A stretch of DNA of 13,081 bases from an uncultured Dysosmobacter sp. (lineage in GTDB: Bacteria; Bacillota; Clostridia; Oscillospirales; Oscillospiraceae), in assembly GCA_934597465.1 (NCBI GenBank), contig CAKTSC010000016.1:1-13081 (forward strand). The letters run 5' to 3'. Of this stretch, positions 1-5,796 are shown piece after piece. The position numbers and the translations under genes were made by a program. How positions within the stretch are numbered: position 1 is the stretch's first letter; each line of letters begins with the position of its first letter. The notes under the pieces were generated by a model. The model was not told the origin of the DNA and made no database searches. It saw nothing but the letters and a program-made list of their open reading frames with translations.

Positions 1-116
1 CGGACGGAGGGCAGCTTCTCGTCCGGCGCCAGGGCCCCGGAGACCACCATGCGCCGCAGGCCATCCTTGATCTGCTCGTAGATGGGGCGGCTGTCCCGGT
101 AGTTGAGGGTAAGCAC
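1..116 (-). CDS. GntR-family transcriptional regulator, YtrA-like (N-terminal fragment)
   Basis: Only the first 38 codons lie in the window; the gene runs off the left edge. The translation begins MLTLNYRDSRPIYEQIKDGL and continues through LRRMVVSGAL to DEKLPSVR, the typical start of a GntR winged-helix domain (PIYEQI..., then G-L--...LPSVR). It starts at GTG (114-116) preceded by AAAGGAG with about 8 nt spacing. The short run before PIYEQ is typical of the YtrA subfamily, whose members are usually small and sit next to ABC transporter genes that they repress. Here the gene is second in a minus-strand unit, 26 bp after the small membrane peptide, and the palindrome at 255-282 is the likely binding site for autorepression. 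Seen: the HTH start. Inferred: subfamily and targets, because effector domain and downstream genes are outside the window. Confidence 0.88.
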   Translation of the reverse strand, partial: MLTLNYRDSRPIYEQIKDGLRRMVVSGALAPDEKLPSV

Positions 117-142
117 GGGGATCACTCCTTTCGGATGGGGGT

Positions 143-232
143 TCAGCGGCGGCTGTTCACGGCGATGAGGACGATGGCGGCGATGAGCGCCGCGATGGCC
201 GCGCCGCAGATCAGGAGAAGGTTCGATGCCAT
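143..232 (-). CDS. 29-residue single-span membrane peptide
   Basis: A short reading frame begins with MASNLLLICGAAIAAL and ends in VNSRR. Almost the whole peptide is one hydrophobic helix (about residues 4-26, rich in Leu, Ala and Ile) followed by a basic tail SRR, which predicts a membrane-embedded peptide with the C-terminus in the cytoplasm by the positive-inside rule. The start is well supported: AAGGAGG lies about 6 nt before the ATG, and a promoter lies upstream at 279-307. It is first in the unit, 26 bp before the GntR regulator. No family is recognised. It could be a small modulator of a neighbouring transporter, a stress-type mini-protein, or a leader peptide for the regulator gene. 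The much longer frame it ends in (from 823) is antisense to a real gene and lacks support. Confidence 0.7.
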   Translation of the reverse strand: MASNLLLICGAAIAALIAAIVLIAVNSRR

Positions 233-254
233 AGGGGGCCTCCTTGCATTTGCT

Positions 255-282
255 GTATTAGCCGTACTAGTACAGTTAATAC
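255..282. promoter_or_regulatory. Two-tier palindrome, probable GntR operator
   Basis: The sequence is GTATTA-N3-GTACTAGTAC-N3-TAATAC: a perfect 10-bp core palindrome (264-273) flanked by a second pair of inverted arms (255-260 and 277-282) on the same axis. Only the two 3-nt linkers are imperfect. It lies between the -10 region and the RBS of the membrane peptide-GntR unit. GntR proteins bind as dimers to GT...AC-type inverted repeats, so autorepression is the simplest reading. Confidence 0.7.
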
Positions 283-307
283 TGCCATAGACGGGGCGGA
301 TTGTCAA
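279..307 (-). promoter_or_regulatory. Promoter of the membrane peptide-GntR unit
   Basis: On the minus strand TTGACA (302-307), a perfect -35 box, is followed after 17 bp by CAGTAT (279-284), a weaker -10. The weak -10 overlaps the outer arm of the palindrome at 255-282, so a bound repressor would cover the polymerase site. Confidence 0.65.
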
Positions 308-345
308 GGGGGCGGGGGAAATTTTCCGGCGGGGAATTTTTCCCC

Positions 346-374
346 TTGCCAGGGCCGGGCGCTTCCGGTAGAAT
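346..374 (+). promoter_or_regulatory. Sigma-A-type promoter of the 197-residue gene
   Basis: TTGCCA (346-351), a 17-bp spacer and TAGAAT (369-374), about 50 bp before the ATG at 425. It diverges from the promoter at 279-307, with the two -35 boxes about 38 bp apart. Confidence 0.7.
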
Positions 375-424
375 GGAAACTGGAATGATATCACCGCGCA
401 GGCGGGGAAGCGGAGGGCAGAGCG

Positions 425-1018
425 ATGTTTGGGAGACGGAAGGAGCGGGCGGTGCCGGCCCAGTCCTCCCCGGAGGAGTGGCGGCGGCAGTGGCAGTCCC
501 TGGTGCCGCCGGAGTGCCGGGACGTGCCGGTGACGGTGGGGGAGAAGACGGAGATCGCCTTCGTCCAGGAGAAGCACTTCGCCATGATGCTGCAGGACGG
601 GCTGTTGATGGAGCGGAGCTTCTTCGACGTGTGCGAGCACTTCCAGCGGGCGGGGTACCACGTCATCTGGCTGATGCGCTGCACCCAGGACATCGGGAAC
701 GGCTATCTCCGGCGGCGGAAGGCCCTGCGGGACGGAGGCTTCCTCTGGGATTGGCGGAGCCCCACCACCAACTTCGGCCGCTGGACGTCGGATAACCGGT
801 ATGTGACCATCCTCCTCCAGCACCGGCCCCTGCCGGAGGGGGCGGAGCCGCTCTCGGAATGCCGGGAGCCGGTGCTGCAGCGGGTGCGCTGGGCCGAGAG
901 TCCCGACGCCGGGCGCCTGGTGCCCCGGCGGACGAAGTTCGAGACCTCCCCGGGCCCGGCCACGCCCCGCGACCTCGCAAACTGGCTCTCCGGCGGCTTC
1001 ATGACGGCGGAGGACTAG
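425..1018 (+). CDS. Unknown protein, 197 residues
   Basis: The family is not recognised. The start is supported by GGAGGG about 7 nt upstream and by a promoter at 346-374; the stop is followed directly by a hairpin terminator, so this is a single-gene unit. The protein has no signal peptide or membrane segment, so it is probably cytoplasmic. The N-terminus is basic (FGRRKER). The central part, about residues 40-90, has alternating beta-like and helical stretches and contains MERSFFDVCEHFQRAGYHV followed by IWLMR. The layout 'S..F...R/F...G..VIWL' weakly echoes the PDDEXK nuclease-like core of CoiA-related proteins, but the expected E-x-Q catalytic pair is not evident, so a nuclease role is speculative. 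A Trp-rich stretch (FLWDWRSPTTNFGRW) follows near residue 105. The C-terminus is proline-rich and probably flexible. That it is a real gene is fairly certain; its function is open. Confidence 0.8.
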   Translation: MFGRRKERAVPAQSSPEEWRRQWQSLVPPECRDVPVTVGEKTEIAFVQEKHFAMMLQDGLLMERSFFDVCEHFQRAGYHVIWLMRCTQDIGNGYLRRRKALRDGGFLWDWRSPTTNFGRWTSDNRYVTILLQHRPLPEGAEPLSECREPVLQRVRWAESPDAGRLVPRRTKFETSPGPATPRDLANWLSGGFMTAED

Positions 1019-1028
1019 AAGGGAAGAA

Positions 1029-1060
1029 AACCGCCCCTGACGATCTCGTCAGGGGCGGTT
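1029..1060. terminator. Bidirectional intrinsic terminator
   Basis: A 14-15 bp stem pairs 1029-1043 with 1046-1060 (AACCGCCCCTGACGA and its complement). On the minus strand it is followed by TTCTTCCC after a TT-ending stem; on the plus strand by TTCGTTATTT. It sits between the stop codons of two converging genes (1018 and 1063) and serves both. Confidence 0.88.
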
Positions 1061-1062
1061 CG

Positions 1063-1962
1063 TTATTTCGTGGGCTGGGGGACGGCCTTGTCCTTATACT
1101 TGTGGTAGAGGAACATGCCGACGCCCGCGCCGCAGACCAGGAGGTAGCCCAGGACGCTGAGGGCGTCCGGCACCTGGCCGAAGAGCAGGAAGCCCCAGAG
1201 GGCGGCGAAGATCACCTGGGTGTAGTCGTAGACCGAGAGCTCCTTGGCGGGGGCGTAGAGGTAGGCCCGGGTGATGCCGAACTGGGCGATGCAGCCGCAG
1301 AGGCCCGCCAGCATCAGAAAGCCCAGCTGCTTCGGGCTCATGGGGGCGTGGGAAAAGAGCATCCCCGGCAGGCACACGGCGCAGGAGAAGGCGGAGAAGA
1401 AGAGGACGATGCGGTGGCTGTCCTCCCCGATGGCCCCCAGCTTCCGGACGAAGGTGTAGGCGATGCCGGCGCCCATCCCGCCGAAAAAGCCCGCGAGAGC
1501 CGGGAGGAGGGGGGTATTCTGGAAGCCCGGCTTCATGATGCAGAGGCTCCCCAGGAAGGCCACGCACACCGCGCCCACCTGCACGGCGTTGGGCTTCTCC
1601 CGCAGCAGCCAGGCGGAGAAGAGGATGGCGAAGAAGGGCGAGAGCTTGTTGAGCATGTTGGCATCCGCCAGGGCCAGGTGGTCGATGGCGTAGAAATTGA
1701 GGAGGAGGCCCAGCGTGCCGAAGACCGAGCGGCCCAGGAGGGCCGGGAGGCTCTTGCGGGCGGGCTTCCAGGAGATCCCCTTCCGCCGCAGCAGGAAGAG
1801 GGCCGCCAGCAGGGCCACGAAGTTCCGGAAGAAGGCCTTCTGGATGGTGGGCAGGCCATCCCCCGCCAGGCGCACGCAGGCGGACATGGCGGAGAAGCCC
1901 AGGGCCGCCAGCAGGATGCAGAGGATGCCCTTCGTCCGCCGGGACAGGATGGTTTTTGGCAT
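1063..1962 (-). CDS. EamA/DMT-family transporter
   Basis: At 299 residues this has the usual length and layout of a ten-span drug/metabolite transporter made of two EamA repeats (about residues 11-143 and 153-285). Recognisable points are the first helix ILCILLAALGFSAMSA, the positively charged loop RRKGISWKPARK, the segment LNFYAIDHLALADAN followed by SPFFA near residues 89-112 (the conserved end of the first repeat), and IAYTFVRKLG with the later YDYTQVIFAALWG segment in the second repeat. The start ATG has GGGAGG about 7 nt upstream. It is monocistronic, with a strong promoter at 2012-2040. Substrates of this family (amino acids, nucleosides, cofactors, drugs) cannot be predicted from sequence alone, and direction is usually export. 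Confidence 0.93.
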   Translation of the reverse strand: MPKTILSRRTKGILCILLAALGFSAMSACVRLAGDGLPTIQKAFFRNFVALLAALFLLRRKGISWKPARKSLPALLGRSVFGTLGLLLNFYAIDHLALADANMLNKLSPFFAILFSAWLLREKPNAVQVGAVCVAFLGSLCIMKPGFQNTPLLPALAGFFGGMGAGIAYTFVRKLGAIGEDSHRIVLFFSAFSCAVCLPGMLFSHAPMSPKQLGFLMLAGLCGCIAQFGITRAYLYAPAKELSVYDYTQVIFAALWGFLLFGQVPDALSVLGYLLVCGAGVGMFLYHKYKDKAVPQPTK

Positions 1963-2011
1963 GGGGCGGCCTCCCTTCCGGTGAAATTGCGGATTTCTTT
2001 ACGGTTTCTTT

Positions 2012-2040
2012 ATTCTAGCCCGGTTTCGAGCCGCCGTCAA
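2012..2040 (-). promoter_or_regulatory. Sigma-A-type promoter of the EamA gene
   Basis: On the minus strand TTGACG (2035-2040), a 17-bp spacer and TAGAAT (2012-2017), followed by an A-rich initial region and the RBS of the transporter. Confidence 0.8.
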
Positions 2041-2243
2041 TGGCGGAGGCGAAGAAGATGGCAGGGCTTGGCAGGGGGGAATTTGGGCAGGTTGGAGGAA
2101 TTGGAAATGGAAAATTGAGAATGGAGAATGGGGGGCCGGGATGCCCTGCCCTCCGGCTGCTCAACCGGCCATCAGCAGGGCGGCGGGGACGCCCGCCCCG
2201 GCGCAAAGAGCGGAAGCGCCTGCGGACGGGGGCGATTTCCTGC
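2041..2243. other. Intergenic gap between EamA and MATE promoters, with a purine-rich tract
   Basis: This stretch separates the diverging EamA and MATE units. No convincing reading frame with an RBS was seen in it. It holds a purine-rich quasi-repeat at about 2094-2131 made of variants of GGAAATGG, GAAAATTG, GAGAATGG and GAGAATGG, unlike the surrounding GC-rich DNA. The rest (2132-2243) is GC-rich and shows no clear element. Confidence 0.5.
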
Positions 2244-2272
2244 TTGCCAAGTGCCTGGGAAGGGAGTAAAGT
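2244..2272 (+). promoter_or_regulatory. Sigma-A-type promoter of the MATE gene
   Basis: TTGCCA (2244-2249), a 17-bp spacer and TAAAGT (2267-2272). Between it and the RBS lies a short hairpin, CCCCCGC / GCGGGGG (about 2290-2308), in the leader. Confidence 0.65.
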
Positions 2273-2326
2273 AGAGGGGAACGAAGGAACCCCCGCGGAG
2301 GGCGGGGGATGGAAGGAGGCGTGGCC

Positions 2327-3697
2327 ATGGCGCGGCCGCAGCATGGCGGGATGCGGGATATGACGGTGGGAAGCCCCCCGCGGCAGATCCTGCTTTTCAC
2401 CCTGCCGCTTCTGGCGGGGAACTTCCTCCAGCAGCTCTACAACATGGTGGACAGCTGGGTGGTGGGCAACTACGTCAGCGACGCGGCCCTGGCCGCCGTG
2501 GGCACCGGCTTTCCGGTGATCTTTTTCTTCTCGTCCCTCTTCATGGGCCTCTCCACCGGCGGAACGGTGGTCATCGCCCAGTTCTACGGCGCCGGGCAGA
2601 TGGAGCGCGTCCATGACGCGGTGGACACCATTTACGCCGCCTTCCTGCGGCTCATCGTGCCCATGACCGCCGCGGCCATGCTGGTGGCCAAGCCCTTGCT
2701 CCACATCCTGCGGGTGGACGAGGCCGCCATGGACGAGGCCCTCACCTACCTTCTCGTGGTCTGCGGCGGGCTCATCGGCTCCGTGGGCTACAACTTCAAC
2801 GCCGGTATCCTCAACGGTCTCGGCAACAGCCGCACGACCCTGCTCTTCCTCTCCATCGCCGCGGGGCTCAACATCGTGCTGGATCTCCTGCTGGTGCTGG
2901 TGATCCCCCTGGGGGTGCTGGGCGTGGCCCTCGGCACCGTCATCTCCCAGGCCTTCTCCTGGCTCTTCGGTCTCTTCTACATCAACCGCCGCTTCCCGGA
3001 GCTGCGGATCCGCCCCTTCCGGGGCAGGCTGGACAAGGGCCTCTTCCGGGAGATCGTCCGCATCGGCCTGCCGGCGGGGCTGCAGATGTCCATGGTGTCT
3101 CTCGGCACCATGGTGATCCTCTCCAAGGTGAACTCCTTCGGCAAGGCCTTCACGGCGGGACTCAACGTGGGCAACAAGCTGGACTCCCTGGCCTTCCTGC
3201 CCACCCAGAGCCTGGCGGCGGGGGTCACGGCCTTCGTGGGCCAGAACATGGGCGCGGGCCGGGAAGACCGGGCCCGGCAGGGCGTGCGTGCGGCGGTGCT
3301 GGCCGCCGACGCCTGGACGGTCTTCACCGCCGTGGTGCTCTGCGCCTTTGCGGAGGTCTTCCTGGGCTTCTTCACCCCCGACGCGCCGGTGATCGCCGCC
3401 GGGGCGGACTACATCCGCTGCGTCATGCCGCCCTACGTGCTCTTCGCCACCCTCTTCGTCCTCAACGCCGCCATGCGGGGGGCGGGGGACAGCGTCTTCC
3501 CCATGGTGAATGTGGCGGCGTCCCTGATCCTGCTCCGCGTCCCGGCGGTCTACCTGCTGGCGGATCGCTTCGGGCCCCATGTGATGTTCTGGGGCTACGG
3601 CATCGGCTGGGTGCTGGGCTGCGGGCTCTCCGTGTGGTACTATGTCACCGGCCGCTGGAAGCGGCGCTTCCAGGCCCCGCCCCGGGCGGAGGACTGA
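2327..3697 (+). CDS. MATE-family efflux transporter
   Basis: At 456 residues this is the usual length for a twelve-span multi-antimicrobial extrusion protein, which exports cationic drugs or metabolites in exchange for Na+ or H+. Family hallmarks are LPLLAGNFLQQLYNMVDSW in the first span, the GTGFPV and GLSTGGTVVIAQFYGAG segment after it, the mid-protein repeat start IGLPAGLQMSMVSLG opening the second half, AGVTAFVGQNMGAG, and NAAMRGAGDS near the last helices. The start at 2327 is chosen because AAGGAGG ends 7 nt upstream; an in-frame ATG at 2309 overlaps that RBS, and one at 2351 (MRDMTVGSP, a start seen in many relatives) has no RBS. The gene is monocistronic, with a promoter at 2244-2272 and a terminator at 3711-3736. 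Substrate is unknown. Confidence 0.94.
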   Translation: MARPQHGGMRDMTVGSPPRQILLFTLPLLAGNFLQQLYNMVDSWVVGNYVSDAALAAVGTGFPVIFFFSSLFMGLSTGGTVVIAQFYGAGQMERVHDAVDTIYAAFLRLIVPMTAAAMLVAKPLLHILRVDEAAMDEALTYLLVVCGGLIGSVGYNFNAGILNGLGNSRTTLLFLSIAAGLNIVLDLLLVLVIPLGVLGVALGTVISQAFSWLFGLFYINRRFPELRIRPFRGRLDKGLFREIVRIGLPAGLQMSMVSLGTMVILSKVNSFGKAFTAGLNVGNKLDSLAFLPTQSLAAGVTAFVGQNMGAGREDRARQGVRAAVLAADAWTVFTAVVLCAFAEVFLGFFTPDAPVIAAGADYIRCVMPPYVLFATLFVLNAAMRGAGDSVFPMVNVAASLILLRVPAVYLLADRFGPHVMFWGYGIGWVLGCGLSVWYYVTGRWKRRFQAPPRAED

Positions 3698-3710
3698 CCC
3701 CGAAGCAGCG

Positions 3711-3736
3711 AAACGGCGCCCCGTGGGGCGCCGTTT
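3711..3736. terminator. Bidirectional intrinsic terminator
   Basis: A 12-bp stem, AAACGGCGCCCC (3711-3722) with its complement (3725-3736), followed by TTTTCGCG-type T-rich DNA on the plus strand and TTTCGCTGCTT on the minus strand. It lies between the converging MATE and DUF3842 genes. Confidence 0.85.
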
Positions 3737-3748
3737 TCGCGTTCCTTC

Positions 3749-4165
3749 TCAGAAGGGCTCCCGGCAGAGGCCCTCCAGCTTTCGCAGCACGTCCTCCGCC
3801 AGGACGCCCAGGCTCAGATCCGGCACCCCGGCCACGAGGTTCTCGCAGCGGTTCACCGGGATCAGGATCCGGGTGGCGTCCGCCTGGCCCACCGCCGCCG
3901 CCATCCGGGGCGTCACCTCCCCGAAGAGGGCATCGGCGATGACGATGCCGATGGGCCCCACGATGATGTCCGCCTTCCGGCAGGCCACCAGGGTGGGATT
4001 CTCGCCGCTGGCCGCCTGATGGGCCCCGGCCTTCTTCATGGCGGCGGCCGCCGTGGCGTTGGTGCCCACGGCCCAGACCCGGGCCGCCGGGAAGCGCCGC
4101 CGCACCTCCTCCACGAGAAGGCTCCCGAGACGGCCCCCCTGGCCGTCCATGATGAGGATGTTCAT
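3749..4165 (-). CDS. DUF3842 family protein
   Basis: The 138 residues match the pattern of DUF3842, a small Firmicute family of unknown function. The N-terminus NILIMDGQGGRLG (residues 2-14) has a beta strand followed by a glycine-rich turn, as in Rossmann-type nucleotide binders. Conserved-looking blocks follow: AVGTNATAAAAMKKAGAHQ (32-50), SGENP (53-57), CRKADIIVGPIGIVIADAL (62-80), then AVGQADATRILIPVNRC (91-107). The start ATG has AAAGGAG 6 nt upstream. Upstream, the leader (4166-4234) holds two GC-rich hairpins (7-bp stem at 4182-4198, 6-bp stem at 4213-4232) and no obvious sigma-A promoter, so expression may rely on read-through past the rpsT terminator. Family assignment is from memory of its pattern; biochemical role is unknown. 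Confidence 0.88.
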   Translation of the reverse strand: MNILIMDGQGGRLGSLLVEEVRRRFPAARVWAVGTNATAAAAMKKAGAHQAASGENPTLVACRKADIIVGPIGIVIADALFGEVTPRMAAAVGQADATRILIPVNRCENLVAGVPDLSLGVLAEDVLRKLEGLCREPF

Positions 4166-4234
4166 TCCGTTCTCCTTTCCCCGCCGCCTTAGGCGGCGCT
4201 CCTGTCCCGCGCTCCCGGTTTCCCCGCCGGGAAC

Positions 4235-4264
4235 AAAAAAAGGACATCCTTCCGGATGTCCTTT
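4235..4264 (-). terminator. rpsT intrinsic terminator
   Basis: On the minus strand an 11-bp stem (AAAGGACATCC with its complement) closes a GGAA tetraloop (4250-4253) and is followed by a run of seven T (4235-4241). It lies 15 bp after the rpsT stop codon. Confidence 0.93.
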
Positions 4265-4279
4265 CCCTGCAAGCGGGCC

Positions 4280-4543
4280 TCAGCCCAGCTGGTTGAGCTT
4301 CAGAGTCATGGCGCTCTTGCGGTGAGCGGCGGTATTCTTGTGAAGAATGCCCTTCGCCACAGCCTGATCGACCTTCTTGACAGCCACCTTGTACGCGCCA
4401 TCGGCCTCGGTGCGATTGCCTTCTGCGGCAGCGCCCTCGAACTTCTTGATGGCGGTCTTCAGTGCGGACTTCTCAGCCTTGTTGCGGGCGTTTCTCGCCT
4501 CGGCGATCAGAACGCGCTTCTTGGCAGACTTGATATTCGGCAA
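4280..4543 (-). CDS. rpsT: 30S ribosomal protein S20, UUG start
   Basis: The 87-residue product reads MPNIKSAKKRVLIAEARNAR at its start and ends AHRKSAMTLKLNQLG, the classic S20 pattern: a basic, all-helical protein that binds the 5' domain of 16S rRNA. The KSA.KR...A.....RN motif and C-terminal AA..KS.L/M...N are plain. The initiation codon is TTG (4541-4543), set by AAGGAGG (4552-4558) 8 nt upstream. The upstream in-frame GTG directly abuts the Shine-Dalgarno and cannot serve, and no in-frame ATG is plausibly placed. The gene stands alone, with promoter at 4603-4631 and terminator at 4235-4264, divergent from gpr, an arrangement known from other Firmicutes. A UUG start is also used by E. 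coli rpsT, where it is tied to autoregulation. Confidence 0.97.
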   Translation of the reverse strand: MPNIKSAKKRVLIAEARNARNKAEKSALKTAIKKFEGAAAEGNRTEADGAYKVAVKKVDQAVAKGILHKNTAAHRKSAMTLKLNQLG

Positions 4544-4568
4544 ACCAAACACCTCCTTCGGCAAAATC

Positions 4569-4593
4569 CACGGCGGATGAAAAAACCACCGTG
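4569..4593 (-). promoter_or_regulatory. Hairpin in the rpsT leader
   Basis: In the rpsT transcript an 8-bp stem (CACGGTGG with CCGCCGTG, including one G-U pair) closes a 9-nt loop beginning with a run of six U. It sits at the very 5' end of the roughly 50-nt leader, before the RBS. It may act in S20 feedback control or in mRNA stability. Confidence 0.5.
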
Positions 4594-4602
4594 CAGAATG
4601 AT

Positions 4603-4631
4603 ATTTTAACAGCACTTTGCAGAAAAAGCAA
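4603..4631 (-). promoter_or_regulatory. rpsT promoter with extended -10
   Basis: On the minus strand TTGCTT (4626-4631), a 17-bp spacer and TAAAAT (4603-4608), with TGT immediately before the -10 giving an extended -10 element. It lies in an AT-rich stretch, as expected for a strong ribosomal-protein promoter. Confidence 0.85.
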
Positions 4632-4660
4632 GGCTTTTTTTAAATTTTTCTCCGATTTTT

Positions 4661-4689
4661 GCATATTGTACTTTCTGGTGCAAAAGCTA
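4661..4689 (+). promoter_or_regulatory. Possible sigma-G-like promoter of gpr
   Basis: GCATA (4661-4665), 17 bp, then AAAGCTA (4683-4689), compared with the forespore sigma-G pattern of GHATR and CATnnTA. The -35 is good and the -10 matches only at four of seven bases. Support is the known forespore expression of gpr and the absence of a clear sigma-A promoter in the 70 bp before the gene. Confidence 0.25.
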
Positions 4690-4730
4690 GGGGAAAGCCA
4701 CTAGATTTTGTGGTGAAAGGGGGACTTTCC

Positions 4731-5624
4731 ATGCTGGGAAAGCGCACGGATCTGGCCCTGGAGGCCCAGGAGCTCTGGCGGGAGAGCGCCGCGGAGACCA
4801 CGGAGCTCCCCGGCGTCCGGGCAAGGACGGAGCGGCGGGAGGGCTACACCGTGACGCGGGTGGAGATCCTGGACGAGCGGGGGGCGGCGGCCCTGGGGAA
4901 GCCGGAGGGCTGCTACGTGACGCTGGAGCTGGACGGCTTCTGGCAGCGGCGGAACGGCTACTTCCAGCGGGCGGTGGAGGCCCTGGGGCAGCTTCTGCGG
5001 GAGCTGCTGCCGCCGGAGGGCTCCGTTTTGGTGGTGGGTCTCGGCAACGCCGCCATGACGGCGGACGCCGTGGGGCCGGAGACCCTGCGCAATCTTCTCG
5101 TCACCCGGCACCTGCTCTCGGCCCTGCCGTCGCAGTTCTCCGGCTTCCGGCAGGTCTCGGCCTTCGCCGCCGGGGTGCTGGGGGACACGGGGGTGGAGTC
5201 GGCGGAGGCGGTCTCCGCCCTGGTGCGGGAGCTGCGGCCGGACTGCGTGGTGGCGGTGGATGCCCTGGCGGCCCGGAAGCCGGGGCGGGTGTGCAGCGCC
5301 CTCCAGCTCTCGGACAGCGGCATCGTGCCGGGCTCCGGGGTGGGGAACCATCGGGCAGCCCTGAACCGGGAGAGCCTGGGCGTCCCGGTCTACGCCCTGG
5401 GGGTGCCCACGGTGGTGGACGCCCAGACCCTGGCCCTGGATCTGCTGGAGGAGGCCGGGCTCCGCCCCGGGCCCAGCCTGCTGCGGGAGAAGGAGCGGGG
5501 CATGACGGTGACGCCCCGGGACATCGACCGCCAGGTGCGGGAGTTGGGCCGGGTGCTGGGCTATGGCCTCACCTGGGCTCTGCAGGAGCTGGAGCTGCCA
5601 GAGATCACCGCCCTGCTGGGCTGA
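4731..5624 (+). CDS. gpr: GPR spore germination endopeptidase
   Basis: This aspartic-type endopeptidase of the GPR family is made in the forespore and cleaves small acid-soluble spore proteins at germination. The 297 residues contain RTDLALEA (5-12), the family's N-terminal signature; VVGLGNAAMTADAVGPE (101-117) with Asp112; VTRHL (124-128); and VVAVDALAAR (173-182) with Asp177, which correspond to the two acidic residues implicated in catalysis in the Bacillus enzyme. SDSGIVPGSGVGNHR (194-208) and the C-terminal MTVTPRDIDRQV block are also typical. The ATG at 4731 follows AAAGGGGG by about 7 nt. Only four residues precede RTDLA, so the propeptide is nearly absent compared with the roughly 15 residues in Bacillus. 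It is divergent from rpsT; spoIIP, its usual Bacillus neighbour, does not follow. Confidence 0.96.
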   Translation: MLGKRTDLALEAQELWRESAAETTELPGVRARTERREGYTVTRVEILDERGAAALGKPEGCYVTLELDGFWQRRNGYFQRAVEALGQLLRELLPPEGSVLVVGLGNAAMTADAVGPETLRNLLVTRHLLSALPSQFSGFRQVSAFAAGVLGDTGVESAEAVSALVRELRPDCVVAVDALAARKPGRVCSALQLSDSGIVPGSGVGNHRAALNRESLGVPVYALGVPTVVDAQTLALDLLEEAGLRPGPSLLREKERGMTVTPRDIDRQVRELGRVLGYGLTWALQELELPEITALLG

Positions 5625-5760
5625 CCGCCGCCGGGCGGCCCGCCAAAAAACGGAGAAGCGGGATCGCCGGGAGGAAAAATCCTTAACGGCCACGGAATGC
5701 CGGGCTGTGGTATGCTGAGAGAAGAGCCCTTCGCGCCGGGGCCGGGGCGCGAAAGGGTAT
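5625..5760. other. Gap after gpr with a GC-rich hairpin
   Basis: The gap between gpr and the converging mini-gene terminator has no supported reading frame. A small GC hairpin directly after the stop (GGGCGG/CCGCC region near 5635-5643) is followed by six A, not T. A stronger hairpin pairs CCCTTCGCGCC (5727-5737) with GGCGCGAAAGGG (5746-5757, one bulged A) around an 8-nt loop, but has no T run on either strand. One of these probably ends gpr transcription; which is unclear. Confidence 0.4.
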
Positions 5761-5785
5761 AAAAAATCCACGCATCGCTGCGTGG
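5761..5785 (-). terminator. Intrinsic terminator of the 26-codon gene
   Basis: On the minus strand a 7-bp stem, CCACGCA with TGCGTGG, closes a tetraloop GCGA (5775-5778) and is followed by ATTTTTT (5761-5767). It lies 11 bp after the stop codon of the small frame at 5797-5877. Confidence 0.85.
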
Positions 5786-5796
5786 CTTCCGTTTGC

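Noticed and set aside
143-823. 226-codon minus-strand frame ending with the small membrane peptide
   Set aside because: Only its last 29 codons have an RBS and sensible composition; the rest is antisense to the 197-residue gene and crosses the mapped promoter and operator.
859-2118. 419-codon open frame on the plus strand
   Set aside because: It overlaps the end of the 197-residue gene, crosses a terminator and is antisense to the EamA gene; composition is typical of a GC shadow.
2309-2326. Upstream ATG/GTG starts for the MATE gene
   Set aside because: They overlap or abut the AAGGAGG that is correctly spaced for the ATG at 2327.
2015-3580. 521-codon open frame on the minus strand
   Set aside because: Antisense to the MATE gene and to its upstream region; low-complexity His/Gly/Glu/Asp-rich translation without recognisable motifs.
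5689-5757. Possible small plus-strand RNA with TATGCT box and strong hairpin
   Set aside because: TATGCT (5711-5716) has no -35 at a usable distance, and the hairpin at 5727-5757 lacks a T run, so an independent transcript is not supported.
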